From Bacteroidales bacterium GP4 (GTDB taxonomy: Bacteria; Bacteroidota; Bacteroidia; Bacteroidales; Muribaculaceae), in assembly GCA_001701065.1 (NCBI GenBank), contig DAAL01000180.1, forward strand, positions 1 through 10,529: DNA of 10,529 nucleotides, given 5' to 3'. The notes below the pieces were generated by a model. The model was not told the DNA's origin. It was given only the letters and a program-made list of their open reading frames with translations, and did not search any database. Shown here piece by piece: positions 1 through 6,708 of this stretch (positions within the stretch are counted from its first letter, which is position 1; each line of letters begins with the position of its first letter). A program made the position numbers and the translations under genes.

Positions 1-45
1 CCCAACATTAAAAGTGTTGTGCTCTACCAGCTGAGCTAGCGAATC
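1..45 (-). tRNA. tRNA-Lys (anticodon UUU), 5' part, cut by the left edge
   Basis: Read on the minus strand from position 45 down, the sequence gives a 7-base acceptor 5' strand (GATTCGC), T8-A9, a D-arm with stem GCTC/GAGC around AGCTGGTA, base 26 A, and an anticodon stem CAACA/TGTTG closing the loop CTTTTAA. The anticodon is TTT at positions 12-10, so it decodes lysine AAA/AAG. The variable loop, T-arm and 3' acceptor strand lie outside the window, so the acceptor pairing cannot be checked. A well-formed promoter lies just upstream (95-125). Confidence 0.93.
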
Positions 46-94
46 TCCTTAGTCGCTCTCCTTGTTGACTTACCGTCTTATCGGAAAAGCGATG

Positions 95-125
95 CAAAGT
101 TAGACATTATTTTTTAATTGTGCAA
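95..125 (-). promoter_or_regulatory. Promoter of the tRNA-Lys gene
   Basis: On the minus strand there is a TAACTTTG box (102 down to 95), matching the Bacteroidota -7 consensus TAnnTTTG. A TTG at 125-123 lies 20 bases upstream of it, the usual distance for the -33 element. Transcription would begin near position 88, about 40 bases before the mature tRNA 5' end at 45. This is a pattern match without experimental support. Confidence 0.7.
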
Positions 126-360
126 GCGTTGAGTGGCATTTTTAGTGAAAAATTTTAAACTTTCATCCCGGTGACGGCATCGTGTAAGCGTAACATATGA
201 TGCAATAGGGGATTAAGTGCGTCATCATTAAATTCCCCAAAAGGCATGATTTGATGACCGTCTGAGGGTGATTTCTAACTGATGGCAGAGGAAAATCTTA
301 TTAATTATTGTGAAAAAGCGGAGTTTTTAGGCTTGCAATTAACAATTTATTCCTATTTTT

Positions 361-388
361 AAAGCATTATATCAACATAGAATGCTTT
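361..388. repeat. Perfect 8-bp inverted repeat upstream of the GH5 -7 box (candidate operator)
   Basis: AAAGCATT (361-368) and AATGCTTT (381-388) are exact reverse complements separated by 12 bases. The right arm ends 8 bases before the -7 box at 397, so the repeat covers the place where a -33 element would be. Neither side carries a T-run, so a terminator is unlikely. A binding site for a dimeric regulator of the glycanase gene is the simplest reading, but that is inference. Confidence 0.45.
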
Positions 389-396
389 ATAATCAC

Positions 397-404
397 TAAC
401 TTTG
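397..404 (+). promoter_or_regulatory. -7 box of the GH5 gene promoter
   Basis: TAACTTTG matches the Bacteroidota -7 consensus TAnnTTTG and predicts a start of transcription near 411 and a leader of about 44 bases before the ATG at 455. No TTG or TTTG is found about 19-21 bases upstream; that place is occupied by the inverted repeat at 361-388. Dependence on an activator is therefore possible. Confidence 0.55.
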
Positions 405-454
405 CATTAGTGAAAACATAGAAATCTTTTATATTAACCGTAATTTAGAAATTA

Positions 455-2005
455 ATGAAATTCGTAAGTAAAGTGACACATTTCTTCCTTTATTTTCTTG
501 CGCTTTCGTTGCCTTTTCTGGCATCTTGTTCTGACAGCAAAGAAAATGAGCCTACCATTCAATTCTCAGTGCCGGCTGAAATTCTTGCCAATGGATTGAA
601 GTTTGATCAGAATAGCGGAGAGAGCACGTTCAATGTTCAGTCCTCCGAGGTGATAACCGTTTCATCCTCCGAACCTTCATGGTGTACCGTCACTAAAGGT
701 CAACGCAATGATAAGAGCATGACTTCTGTGACTGTGAAAGTGGCTGAAAACACATCAACCGAATCCCGTTCCGCCAAGATTTCCATCTACTCCGGTTCGC
801 AGGCAAAGACTGTCAATGTGGTGCAGGACGCTAAAGCTTCTGTTCCCACTCCGACTCCCGTAGAGGGGAAGACCGCGATGGAAGTGGCAAAGGAGATGGG
901 CGCAGGATGGAATCTCGGTAACCATTTTGACGGAACCATTGAGAATCAGCCCGGTAAATACTGGGATAACGCCACTCCCACACAAGCTCTCTACGACAAA
1001 CTTAAAGAGAACGGATTTAAGACCGTGCGCATTCCTGTCACCTGGATGCACAACATGGGCGGTGCTCCCGAGTATAAATTGAAGCCCGAGTACCTTGCCG
1101 AAGTGAGAGCTAACGTTGAAATGGCTGAAAAAGCTGGTCTTTATGTCATCATCAATATCCATCATGACGGTGCCAACGGTCAGTATTGGCTGAAGATTAA
1201 AGAAGCTGCCAACGACGCTAAAGTGAATGCCGTGGTTAAGGAGAATATCACCGCTGTTTGGAGCCAGATAGCCGATTACTTTGCCGACAAAGGACAATTC
1301 CTCATTTTTGAATCCTTCAATGAGATTCAGGACGGCGGCTGGGGCTGGGGTGACAACCGTAAAGACGGCGGAAAGCAGTACCGCACTTTGAACGACTGGA
1401 ATCAGACATTTGTCGACGTGGTGCGTTCCAAAGGCGGCAACAATGCAAGCCGAATACTGGGTATACCGAGCTACAGCACCAGTCCTGAACTGTCGCTTGA
1501 AGACTCGTTTGTCCTTCCAAATGACCCTGTTAAAGACCGAATGATGGTGTCAGTCCACTACTATGCGCCCACTAATTATACTCTTGAGGCTAAATTTACC
1601 GAATGGGGTCACACCGGCGCTTCCGGAAAGAAAGAGACATGGGGCGATGAGGATGCCGTAAGAGATATTTTCGGCAAACTCAAATCGAAATTCGTAGATG
1701 CCAATATTCCGGTGTACATAGGCGAAACAGGCAATGTCAACCGTGACGATGAGCGTGCCGATGCATTCCGCCGTTATTATCTTGAGTATATCTTCAAGGC
1801 TGCTAAGGAATATGGTTTAGTGCCTGTGCTTTGGGACAACAATGTAGCATCCTACGGCAGAGAGTGTCACGGCACATTCGACCACAACGACGGTAAGTTT
1901 GTCAACAAATATGCAGAGGGTGTGGTTAAAACCATCACTAACGCCGTTAATAATAACGATGCTTCCTACACACTCCGTAGCGTATACGACAACGCACCCA
2001 AATGA
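455..2005 (+). CDS. BACON domain - glycoside hydrolase family 5 lipoprotein (endo-beta-glucanase/xyloglucanase type)
   Basis: Probable secreted endo-acting beta-1,4-glycanase of 516 residues. It starts with a lipoprotein signal peptide: a hydrophobic stretch at about 9-22 and a lipobox LASC with Cys25. The acidic SDSKENE that follows resembles the Bacteroidota surface-export signal, so an outer-membrane, outward-facing location is likely. Residues about 35-126 fit a BACON domain (PSWCTV, an N-x-R-x-A-x-I pattern near 99-109, and a final VNVVQ). A Pro/Thr linker (130-136) leads to the GH5 domain, about 140-500. Landmarks there are GWNLGN (151-156), VRIPVTW (191-197), INIHHD (233-238), the acid/base FNE with Glu290, VHYYAP (367-372), the nucleophile IGETG with Glu424, and LWDNN (459-463). 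Both catalytic glutamates are present. The motifs resemble subfamily GH5_4, where endoglucanases, xyloglucanases and lichenases occur; the exact substrate cannot be read from the sequence. No SusC/SusD genes are adjacent. It has its own promoter and terminator. Confidence 0.93.
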   Translation: MKFVSKVTHFFLYFLALSLPFLASCSDSKENEPTIQFSVPAEILANGLKFDQNSGESTFNVQSSEVITVSSSEPSWCTVTKGQRNDKSMTSVTVKVAENTSTESRSAKISIYSGSQAKTVNVVQDAKASVPTPTPVEGKTAMEVAKEMGAGWNLGNHFDGTIENQPGKYWDNATPTQALYDKLKENGFKTVRIPVTWMHNMGGAPEYKLKPEYLAEVRANVEMAEKAGLYVIINIHHDGANGQYWLKIKEAANDAKVNAVVKENITAVWSQIADYFADKGQFLIFESFNEIQDGGWGWGDNRKDGGKQYRTLNDWNQTFVDVVRSKGGNNASRILGIPSYSTSPELSLEDSFVLPNDPVKDRMMVSVHYYAPTNYTLEAKFTEWGHTGASGKKETWGDEDAVRDIFGKLKSKFVDANIPVYIGETGNVNRDDERADAFRRYYLEYIFKAAKEYGLVPVLWDNNVASYGRECHGTFDHNDGKFVNKYAEGVVKTITNAVNNNDASYTLRSVYDNAPK

Positions 2006-2032
2006 TGCGGAAGCACAGTAGATAATCTTATG

Positions 2033-2068
2033 AAAGGACCGGGAACAAAACTCGGTCCTTTTATTTTT
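2033..2068 (+). terminator. Intrinsic terminator of the GH5 gene
   Basis: A hairpin has left arm AAAGGACCGGG (2033-2043) and right arm CTCGGTCCTTT (2051-2061), with one G-T wobble and a 7-base AACAAAA loop. The T-rich run TTTTATTTTT (2059-2068) follows. It begins 27 bases after the GH5 stop and isolates that gene from the rfbD promoter downstream. Confidence 0.92.
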
Positions 2069-2086
2069 CCCTCGTTATAATAAAAA

Positions 2087-2118
2087 TTTCCCTATGTGGA
2101 GTTTTTTAAGTAAATTTG
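2087..2118 (+). promoter_or_regulatory. Promoter of rfbD-prfC
   Basis: TAAATTTG (2111-2118) matches the -7 consensus TAnnTTTG. TTTC (2087-2090), one base off the TTTG form of the -33 element, lies 20 bases upstream. Transcription would begin near 2125, giving a leader of about 20 bases before the ATG at 2146. The promoter directly follows the GH5 terminator. Confidence 0.6.
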
Positions 2119-2145
2119 CACCCGAAAATCAACAAGTGTATTCTT

Positions 2146-3015
2146 ATGAGGATTTTAATTACAGGCTGTAACGGACAGTTAGGCACAGAAATGCGTAATA
2201 TTCTTGAACGCAAGATGCCGGGCAAAACCATTTATACTGATGTTAAAGAACTTGATTTGACCGATGAAGCCGCAGTGAAGGCATTCGTTGAGGAAAATGA
2301 CATTTCCCACATCGTCAACTGTGCCGCTTACACAGCAGTGGATAAAGCTGAAGAGGATAAAGCCCTATGTTACAAAATCAATGTTGAGGCAGTGAAAAAT
2401 CTTGCCAACGCTGCAAGCAACGTAGGAGCCAAGATAATCCACATTTCCACCGATTACGTATTTGACGGCAAGACCTTCCGTCCTTACGACGAAAGCGCCA
2501 AGGTGAATCCATCGTCACAGTACGGAACCACCAAGCGTCAGGGCGAGACCGCGTTGATAGCTCTTGCGCCCGAGAGCGTGATTGTGCGCACTGCATGGCT
2601 TTATTCGCCTTACGGCAATAATTTCGTAAAGACAATGATTCGCCTGGGCAAGGAGCGCAAAGAACTGAATGTAGTAGCTGACCAGATAGGTTCGCCCACA
2701 GCCGCAGCTGACCTTGCCGCTGCAGTCTATGCCATCCTGTCGTCCCATCAGTGGGTTCCGGGCATATACCATTACACCAACAGCGGAGTGGCATCGTGGT
2801 ACGATTTCACCAAGGCAATCCATCGCTTGGCGGGGATAACCGATTGTGAAGTCAATCCCATTCCCACCGAGGATTATCCCACTGCAGCCACACGTCCTTT
2901 CTATAGCGTGTTGAACACATCGAAAATCAAAGCTACCTACAATGTGTCGATACCTCACTGGGAAGATAGCTTAAAGAAATGTATCGACATACTCAATAAT
3001 CAACCCCAACAATAA
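2146..3015 (+). CDS. rfbD: dTDP-4-dehydrorhamnose reductase (RmlD/RfbD)
   Basis: Cytoplasmic enzyme for the last step of dTDP-L-rhamnose synthesis: NAD(P)H-dependent reduction of dTDP-4-dehydro-L-rhamnose, the sugar donor for surface polysaccharide. The 289-residue protein is of normal length for the family. It shows an N-terminal Rossmann glycine motif TGCNGQLG (6-13), NCAAYTAVDKAE (58-69), STDYVFDG (101-108), the catalytic Tyr126-x3-Lys130 (YGTTK), and a C-terminal sugar-nucleotide part with RPFYSVLNTSK (250-260). The ATG at 2146 is chosen over an in-frame TTG at 2116 because that TTG lies inside the -7 promoter box and would fall before the transcript start. The protein aligns naturally from MRILITG. 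No rmlA, rmlB or rmlC is nearby. prfC follows after 6 bases, so the two are very probably one transcript. Confidence 0.95.
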   Translation: MRILITGCNGQLGTEMRNILERKMPGKTIYTDVKELDLTDEAAVKAFVEENDISHIVNCAAYTAVDKAEEDKALCYKINVEAVKNLANAASNVGAKIIHISTDYVFDGKTFRPYDESAKVNPSSQYGTTKRQGETALIALAPESVIVRTAWLYSPYGNNFVKTMIRLGKERKELNVVADQIGSPTAAADLAAAVYAILSSHQWVPGIYHYTNSGVASWYDFTKAIHRLAGITDCEVNPIPTEDYPTAATRPFYSVLNTSKIKATYNVSIPHWEDSLKKCIDILNNQPQQ

Positions 3016-3021
3016 GAACCA

Positions 3022-4602
3022 GTGGCATCTATAGCTGAAGAAATAGAGAAACGAAGGACTTTTGCCATTATCTCCCATCCCGATGCCGGTAAAACCACAC
3101 TCACCGAGAAGCTGCTCCTTTTCGGCGGCGCGATTCATGTGGCAGGTGCGGTCAAGTCCAACAAGATAAAGAAGACTGCGACATCTGACTGGATGGAGAT
3201 TGAGAAACAGCGCGGTATATCGGTGGCTACATCAGTCATGGGCTTCAATTACGGCGACTACAAGATAAACATTCTTGACACTCCCGGTCACCAGGACTTT
3301 GCCGAGGACACTTACCGCACGCTCACAGCCGTGGACAGTGTAATCATAGTGGTGGACGTGGCTAAGGGTGTCGAGGCTCAGACCCGTAAGCTCATGGAGG
3401 TGTGCCGCATGCGCAATACTCCGGTTATAATATTCGTCAACAAGCTTGACCGTGAAGGGCGTGATCCGTTTGAGATCCTTGACGAGCTTGAAGCTGAATT
3501 GAAAATCAGTGTACGTCCTCTGTCATGGCCTATTAATATAGGTGCTAAGTTCAAGGGGGTATATAACATCTACGAAAATACCCTCGACCTATTTACCCCG
3601 AGCAAGACACAAGTGACTGAACGTGTCGAAATCAGTTCGGTTGATGACCCCCGCATCGATGAAGCGGTAGGGGAGAAGGATGCTGCAAAGCTCCGTGAGG
3701 ACCTGGAACTGATAGAGGGAGTCTATCCCGAGTTCTCAACCGAGGATTATCTTGAAGGTGCGGTTGCGCCGGTGTTCTTCGGTTCGGCATTGAACACTTT
3801 CGGTGTAAAAGAGCTTCTTGACTGTTTCGTCAAGATTGCGCCTTCGCCGCGTCCGGTTGTGGCTGAAGAGCGTGAAGTTAAGCCTGATGAAGAACAGTTC
3901 AGCGGTTTCGTGTTCAAGATTCATGCCAATATGGATCCCAACCACCGTTCATGTATAGCGTTTGTGAAAGTGTGCTCAGGGCACTTCGAGCGTAACGCCA
4001 ACTACAAGCATGTGCGCAGCGGCAAGAACATGCGTTTTGCCGCGCCCACTGCGTTTATGGCGCAGAAGAAGAGCATTGTCGATGATGCTTATCCCGGCGA
4101 CATCGTGGGTATTCCCGATACAGGCAATTTCAAGATAGGCGATACGCTCACCGAGGGCGAGAATCTGCACTATAAGGGTTTGCCGAGCTTCTCACCGGAG
4201 ATGTTTAAATACATTGAGAACACTGACCCCATGAAGGCGAAGCAGCTTGACAAGGGCATCCAGCAGCTGATGGATGAAGGTGTGGCTCAATTGTTTGTCA
4301 ACCAGTTCAACGGACGTAAAATCATCGGCACTGTGGGTCAACTCCAGTTTGAGGTGATTCAGTACCGCCTGTTGCATGAGTACGGTGCGACTGTGCGTTG
4401 GGAGCCTATATCCTTATACAAGGCTTGCTGGATAGAAAGCGACGATGAGGAGGCATTGCAGGCGTTCAAGAAACGCAAGCATCAGTTCATGGCTGTGGAC
4501 CGTGAGGGTAGGGACGTGTTCCTTGCCGACTCAAACTATGTGCTTCAGATGGCGCAAAGCGACTTCCCTAAAATCCGCTTCCATTTCACAAGCGAGTTTT
4601 AG
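3022..4602 (+). CDS. prfC: Peptide chain release factor 3 (RF3)
   Basis: Translational GTPase that removes RF1/RF2 from the ribosome after peptide release. The 526 residues match the usual RF3 length. The G domain shows the P-loop HPDAGKTT (19-26), RGIS (64-67), DTPGH (86-90), NKLD (140-143) and GSAL (254-257). Domain II and the RF3-specific C-terminal domain follow, the latter ending [10 protein letters not shown]. The start is a GTG at 3022. There is no ATG between the rfbD stop and the first conserved residues, and [20 protein letters not shown] fits the family N-terminus. No Shine-Dalgarno site is seen, so translation may depend on ribosomes finishing rfbD, 6 bases upstream in the same frame. 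The gene ends in TAG, 24 bases from the end of the convergent coaE. Confidence 0.96.
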   Translation: MASIAEEIEKRRTFAIISHPDAGKTTLTEKLLLFGGAIHVAGAVKSNKIKKTATSDWMEIEKQRGISVATSVMGFNYGDYKINILDTPGHQDFAEDTYRTLTAVDSVIIVVDVAKGVEAQTRKLMEVCRMRNTPVIIFVNKLDREGRDPFEILDELEAELKISVRPLSWPINIGAKFKGVYNIYENTLDLFTPSKTQVTERVEISSVDDPRIDEAVGEKDAAKLREDLELIEGVYPEFSTEDYLEGAVAPVFFGSALNTFGVKELLDCFVKIAPSPRPVVAEEREVKPDEEQFSGFVFKIHANMDPNHRSCIAFVKVCSGHFERNANYKHVRSGKNMRFAAPTAFMAQKKSIVDDAYPGDIVGIPDTGNFKIGDTLTEGENLHYKGLPSFSPEMFKYIENTDPMKAKQLDKGIQQLMDEGVAQLFVNQFNGRKIIGTVGQLQFEVIQYRLLHEYGATVRWEPISLYKACWIESDDEEALQAFKKRKHQFMAVDREGRDVFLADSNYVLQMAQSDFPKIRFHFTSEF

Positions 4603-4626
4603 TGACAGTACAAATATTAGAATAAT

Positions 4627-5208
4627 CTACTCCGATAGTAAGTGGAGAATTTGCTTTAATAGTGGTTGGACATCATCGTTCACCACTATTTTTGTATTGG
4701 GATGCTTGGTGTAATCTTCGGCTCTTCTTTGCGAGTCAATCCGCTTCCTGACTTCTTCGGGGGCGATGTCGTTGCGCTTCACCACACGCTCTATCCTGAG
4801 TTCTTCGGGTGCCATTACTTCCCACACTTCATCCACCATACGGTCAATGCCGCTTTCGTATAGTATCGCGCTCTCCACCCATGCTTTGCCGCTGCCTAAT
4901 GATGCTGCCCATGCTGTTATGTCCTCCCTTATCGCTTTGTGTACGATACCATTCAGGAGGTCGAGCATTCGGGTGTCAGCGAACACTATCGCGGCAAGTC
5001 GTTTACGGTCGATGTTGTTGCAGTTGTCGATGCATTCCTCGGATATACGTGTTCTTATCTCGTCCTTGATTGCATCGCTTGAGTCCATTATCGCTTTCGC
5101 ACGGCTGTCGCAGTCGTACACTTGCTGTCCTAATGCCGTCAGGATTTGCGATACCACGCTCTTGCCGCTGCCTATGCCGCCGGTTATGCCTGTTAAGTAG
5201 ACTTTCAT
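4627..5208 (-). CDS. coaE: Dephospho-CoA kinase
   Basis: Cytoplasmic P-loop kinase for the last step of coenzyme A synthesis: phosphorylation of the ribose 3'-OH of dephospho-CoA by ATP. The 193-residue protein has the family length. Visible marks are the Walker A TGGIGSGKS (9-17), the YDCDSRAK segment (31-38) with the conserved Asp pair, VESAILYESG (111-120) in place of the common VPLLFE-type strand, and the lid arginines around VVKRND and RIDSQRR (142-152). The usual HP in the CoA-binding part appears as HK (His90-Lys91). It is the last gene of the yajC-ybbR-coaE operon: its ATG is 5 bases after the ybbR stop. It converges on prfC with 24 bases between the stops, and no clear terminator is seen. 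Confidence 0.95.
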   Translation of the reverse strand: MKVYLTGITGGIGSGKSVVSQILTALGQQVYDCDSRAKAIMDSSDAIKDEIRTRISEECIDNCNNIDRKRLAAIVFADTRMLDLLNGIVHKAIREDITAWAASLGSGKAWVESAILYESGIDRMVDEVWEVMAPEELRIERVVKRNDIAPEEVRKRIDSQRRAEDYTKHPNTKIVVNDDVQPLLKQILHLLSE

Positions 5209-5213
5209 AGGTG

Positions 5214-6203
5214 TTAATACTGCTTGCTTTCGATTATGTACTCCACACTGTCAGGACGCATGTCCGTGTTATAGTACAGGTCAGGTATCAGTGACAGCGT
5301 CACCGGAATCTTGCCCGTCTTTGACTTTTTCACATCCTGATAGTCCACATAAGCGTTTATGTCGTAGAATTCGGTGTTGAACGAACTCATCGGCACCAGA
5401 TAGGATACCTCTATCTGTGACGGGAATGTTATGAGGTTGAGTTCCTCGGGAAGATTCTTTACTACTATGCGGGCTATCTGTTTGCGTGATATGAGCGGTT
5501 CCACCGGCACGGTCAGAGTAACCTGTGGAGGTATTATACGCACATTGTTTATGCCCTGTATCGCCGCGGTAATTTTGGTGGTGTCAGTAAGTCCGCTCCT
5601 GATTATGGGTATCGTCTCGACGTAAGTGAGCGAGTGAGGCATGTCGTTGACTGAGTATAGCCACACTGAATCCACATTGGCTTTGATAGGACCCGATATG
5701 ATGTATCCCAATGCGGGACGTATGTCAGCGTCCACTTTTATAGCCACTTTTCTGCCCGGCTTTGAGGTGTAGGTTATCTTAAGGGAGTCAGGAATCACTG
5801 TGACTATCTGTGATGACGAGCCGAAATAGTCCCTCAGTCGTGCGCCAAGGTCAGCGCGGTTGAGCACTATCTTGTCGTTGCCGCCTTTGTATTGGTCCCA
5901 ATTGATTTTCATTACCTTGGGATTGCCATACTTGTACCGCATCAGTGACGCGCCTTTATCTCTCACGCTCACCTTTAGCGACGGCGGAATATCGGATACT
6001 ATGGTTACGCTGTCAGGCACATTCTCCATCTCCAGCGGGACGGTAAGGTCCTTTTGCATCTCATTGTTGAGGGTGAGAAGCAGCCAGAATATGTAGGATA
6101 TACCGAGGAACAGAAGAAAAAGAAGCACTTCTTTCCCTCGGGAGCTTCCCACTACATCTTTTATATGGTAGTATACCGCCAGAAATTTACCGCGAACTGA
6201 CAT
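5214..6203 (-). CDS. YbbR/CdaR-like membrane-anchored protein
   Basis: A 329-residue protein with a short basic N-terminal tail, one membrane helix at about 25-45 (LLFLLFLGISYIFWLLL region), and then an all-beta extracytoplasmic part that reads as about three YbbR-type repeats (roughly 52-138, 150-230, 235-325). Each repeat has a P-x-S or P-x-V element followed by alternating beta strands, as in PDSLKITY, PPQVTLTV and PDSVEYII. In Firmicutes, YbbR/CdaR proteins bind and control the diadenylate cyclase CdaA. Here no cdaA is adjacent, so the partner is unknown. The gene lies between yajC and coaE, 96 bases after yajC and 5 bases before coaE, and is probably cotranscribed with both. A long hairpin (6222-6266) ends 19 bases before its ATG. 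Confidence 0.88.
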   Translation of the reverse strand: MSVRGKFLAVYYHIKDVVGSSRGKEVLLFLLFLGISYIFWLLLTLNNEMQKDLTVPLEMENVPDSVTIVSDIPPSLKVSVRDKGASLMRYKYGNPKVMKINWDQYKGGNDKIVLNRADLGARLRDYFGSSSQIVTVIPDSLKITYTSKPGRKVAIKVDADIRPALGYIISGPIKANVDSVWLYSVNDMPHSLTYVETIPIIRSGLTDTTKITAAIQGINNVRIIPPQVTLTVPVEPLISRKQIARIVVKNLPEELNLITFPSQIEVSYLVPMSSFNTEFYDINAYVDYQDVKKSKTGKIPVTLSLIPDLYYNTDMRPDSVEYIIESKQY

Positions 6204-6221
6204 CCTGTACTCTTTTTAAGG

Positions 6222-6266
6222 ATAAAGCCCGTCCATTTTCCGTTCAGGAAGATGCACGGGCTTTAT
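6222..6266. promoter_or_regulatory. Long hairpin between yajC and ybbR
   Basis: ATAAAGCCCGT (6222-6232) and ACGGGCTTTAT (6256-6266) are exact reverse complements over 11 bases. Beyond one C-C mismatch, the pairing continues inward with CATTTTCC (6234-6241) against GGAAGATG (6247-6254), closing a GTTCA loop. On the transcribed minus strand the inner part has a G-G and an A-C mismatch, but the 11-bp outer stem stays intact. No T-run follows on the minus strand, so a classic terminator is unlikely. A partial attenuator, an RNA processing or stability element, or a structure near the ybbR start are all possible. Confidence 0.6.
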
Positions 6267-6299
6267 ATGGCTTGATTTGATTATGGGTTACACCTTTGA

Positions 6300-6626
6300 T
6301 TATTTAGCCTGCTGAGCTGACTCCTGAGCTTGAGCTACCGACGGATAAACTGATCCTTTGTCGATGCGGATGCACACGTCATTGGCTATTTCAAGGGTGA
6401 TGGTGTTGTCTTTTACTTTGCGGATTTTTCCATAGATTCCGCCGGCAGTGATTACCTCGTTGCCCACTTCAAGACCATCGCGGAATTTACGAATTTCTTT
6501 CTGCTTCTTCTGCTGAGGGCGTATCATAAAAAAGTAGAATACAGCTATCAACACTACGATCATCAATAAATTCATCATTCCAGCACTTCCTCCTGCATCC
6601 TGCAGGGGTATCAAGTTGTAAATCAT
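6300..6626 (-). CDS. yajC: Sec translocase accessory subunit YajC
   Basis: Small single-span inner-membrane protein that associates with the SecDF-YajC part of the Sec translocase. The 108 residues fit the family. A short N-terminal segment rich in Gly and Ala is followed by a membrane helix at about 18-35, then the diagnostic FYFFMIRPQQKKQKE (31-45). After it comes the cytoplasmic YajC core with GDEV-like GNEVITAGGIYGKI (55-68) and a Gln/Ala-rich tail. It is the first gene of the minus-strand operon and has its own promoter at 6656-6686. A hairpin region separates it from ybbR. Confidence 0.95.
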   Translation of the reverse strand: MIYNLIPLQDAGGSAGMMNLLMIVVLIAVFYFFMIRPQQKKQKEIRKFRDGLEVGNEVITAGGIYGKIRKVKDNTITLEIANDVCIRIDKGSVYPSVAQAQESAQQAK

Positions 6627-6655
6627 TTCGTTTTGTTTTAGTTGGTTTTACTATG

Positions 6656-6686
6656 CAAAACTACAAATTATTTTTCAAGATTGCAA
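6656..6686 (-). promoter_or_regulatory. Promoter of yajC-ybbR-coaE
   Basis: On the minus strand TAGTTTTG (6663 down to 6656) matches TAnnTTTG, and a TTG (6686-6684) lies 20 bases upstream, the same spacing as at the tRNA promoter. Transcription would begin near 6650, about 24 bases before the yajC ATG at 6626. Confidence 0.7.
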
Positions 6687-6708
6687 CTTTAAGCCGATTA
6701 AAATTAAG

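Larger units (their letters stand above)
46..454. other. Non-coding region between tRNA-Lys and the GH5 gene
   Basis: This stretch of about 410 bases holds no convincing gene. The tRNA promoter (minus strand) is at its left end, and the inverted repeat and -7 box of the GH5 gene are at its right end. The middle (about 130-355) has only very short reading frames, for example an ATG ATG CAA TAG near 197, and weak dyads such as GTCATCA (221-227) with TGATGAC (252-258). None of these is followed by a T-run. I see no structured RNA family that I recognise. Confidence 0.6.

Noticed and set aside
221..258. GTCATCA...TGATGAC 7-bp dyad in the tRNA-GH5 gap
   Set aside because: The loop is long (24 bases), there is no T-run, and no promoter lies nearby. 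A 7-bp match in about 400 bases of AT-rich DNA is expected by chance.
308..335. Possible extra promoter (TTG ... TAGGCTTG) upstream of the GH5 gene
   Set aside because: The -7 box departs from TAnnTTTG and the spacing is 17 instead of about 20 bases. The box at 397 is a better candidate.
1..454. Integration site of a genomic island at the tRNA-Lys gene
   Set aside because: Integration normally uses the tRNA 3' end, which is outside the window. No integrase or direct repeat is visible on this side.
755..1297. Open reading frame of 180 codons antisense to the GH5 gene
   Set aside because: The sense strand encodes intact BACON and GH5 motifs across the same stretch. The antisense product shows no coherent domain.
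4445..4714. Plus-strand reading frame of 89 codons bridging the end of prfC and the end of coaE
   Set aside because: It is out of frame with prfC and overlaps two solid genes. The Ser/Arg/Trp-rich product has no protein-like features.
4766..5200. Open reading frame of 144 codons on the plus strand, antisense to coaE
   Set aside because: It lies fully within coaE, which has clear kinase motifs. The predicted protein is Ser/Ile/Leu-rich and resembles nothing I recognise; it is a shadow of codon bias.
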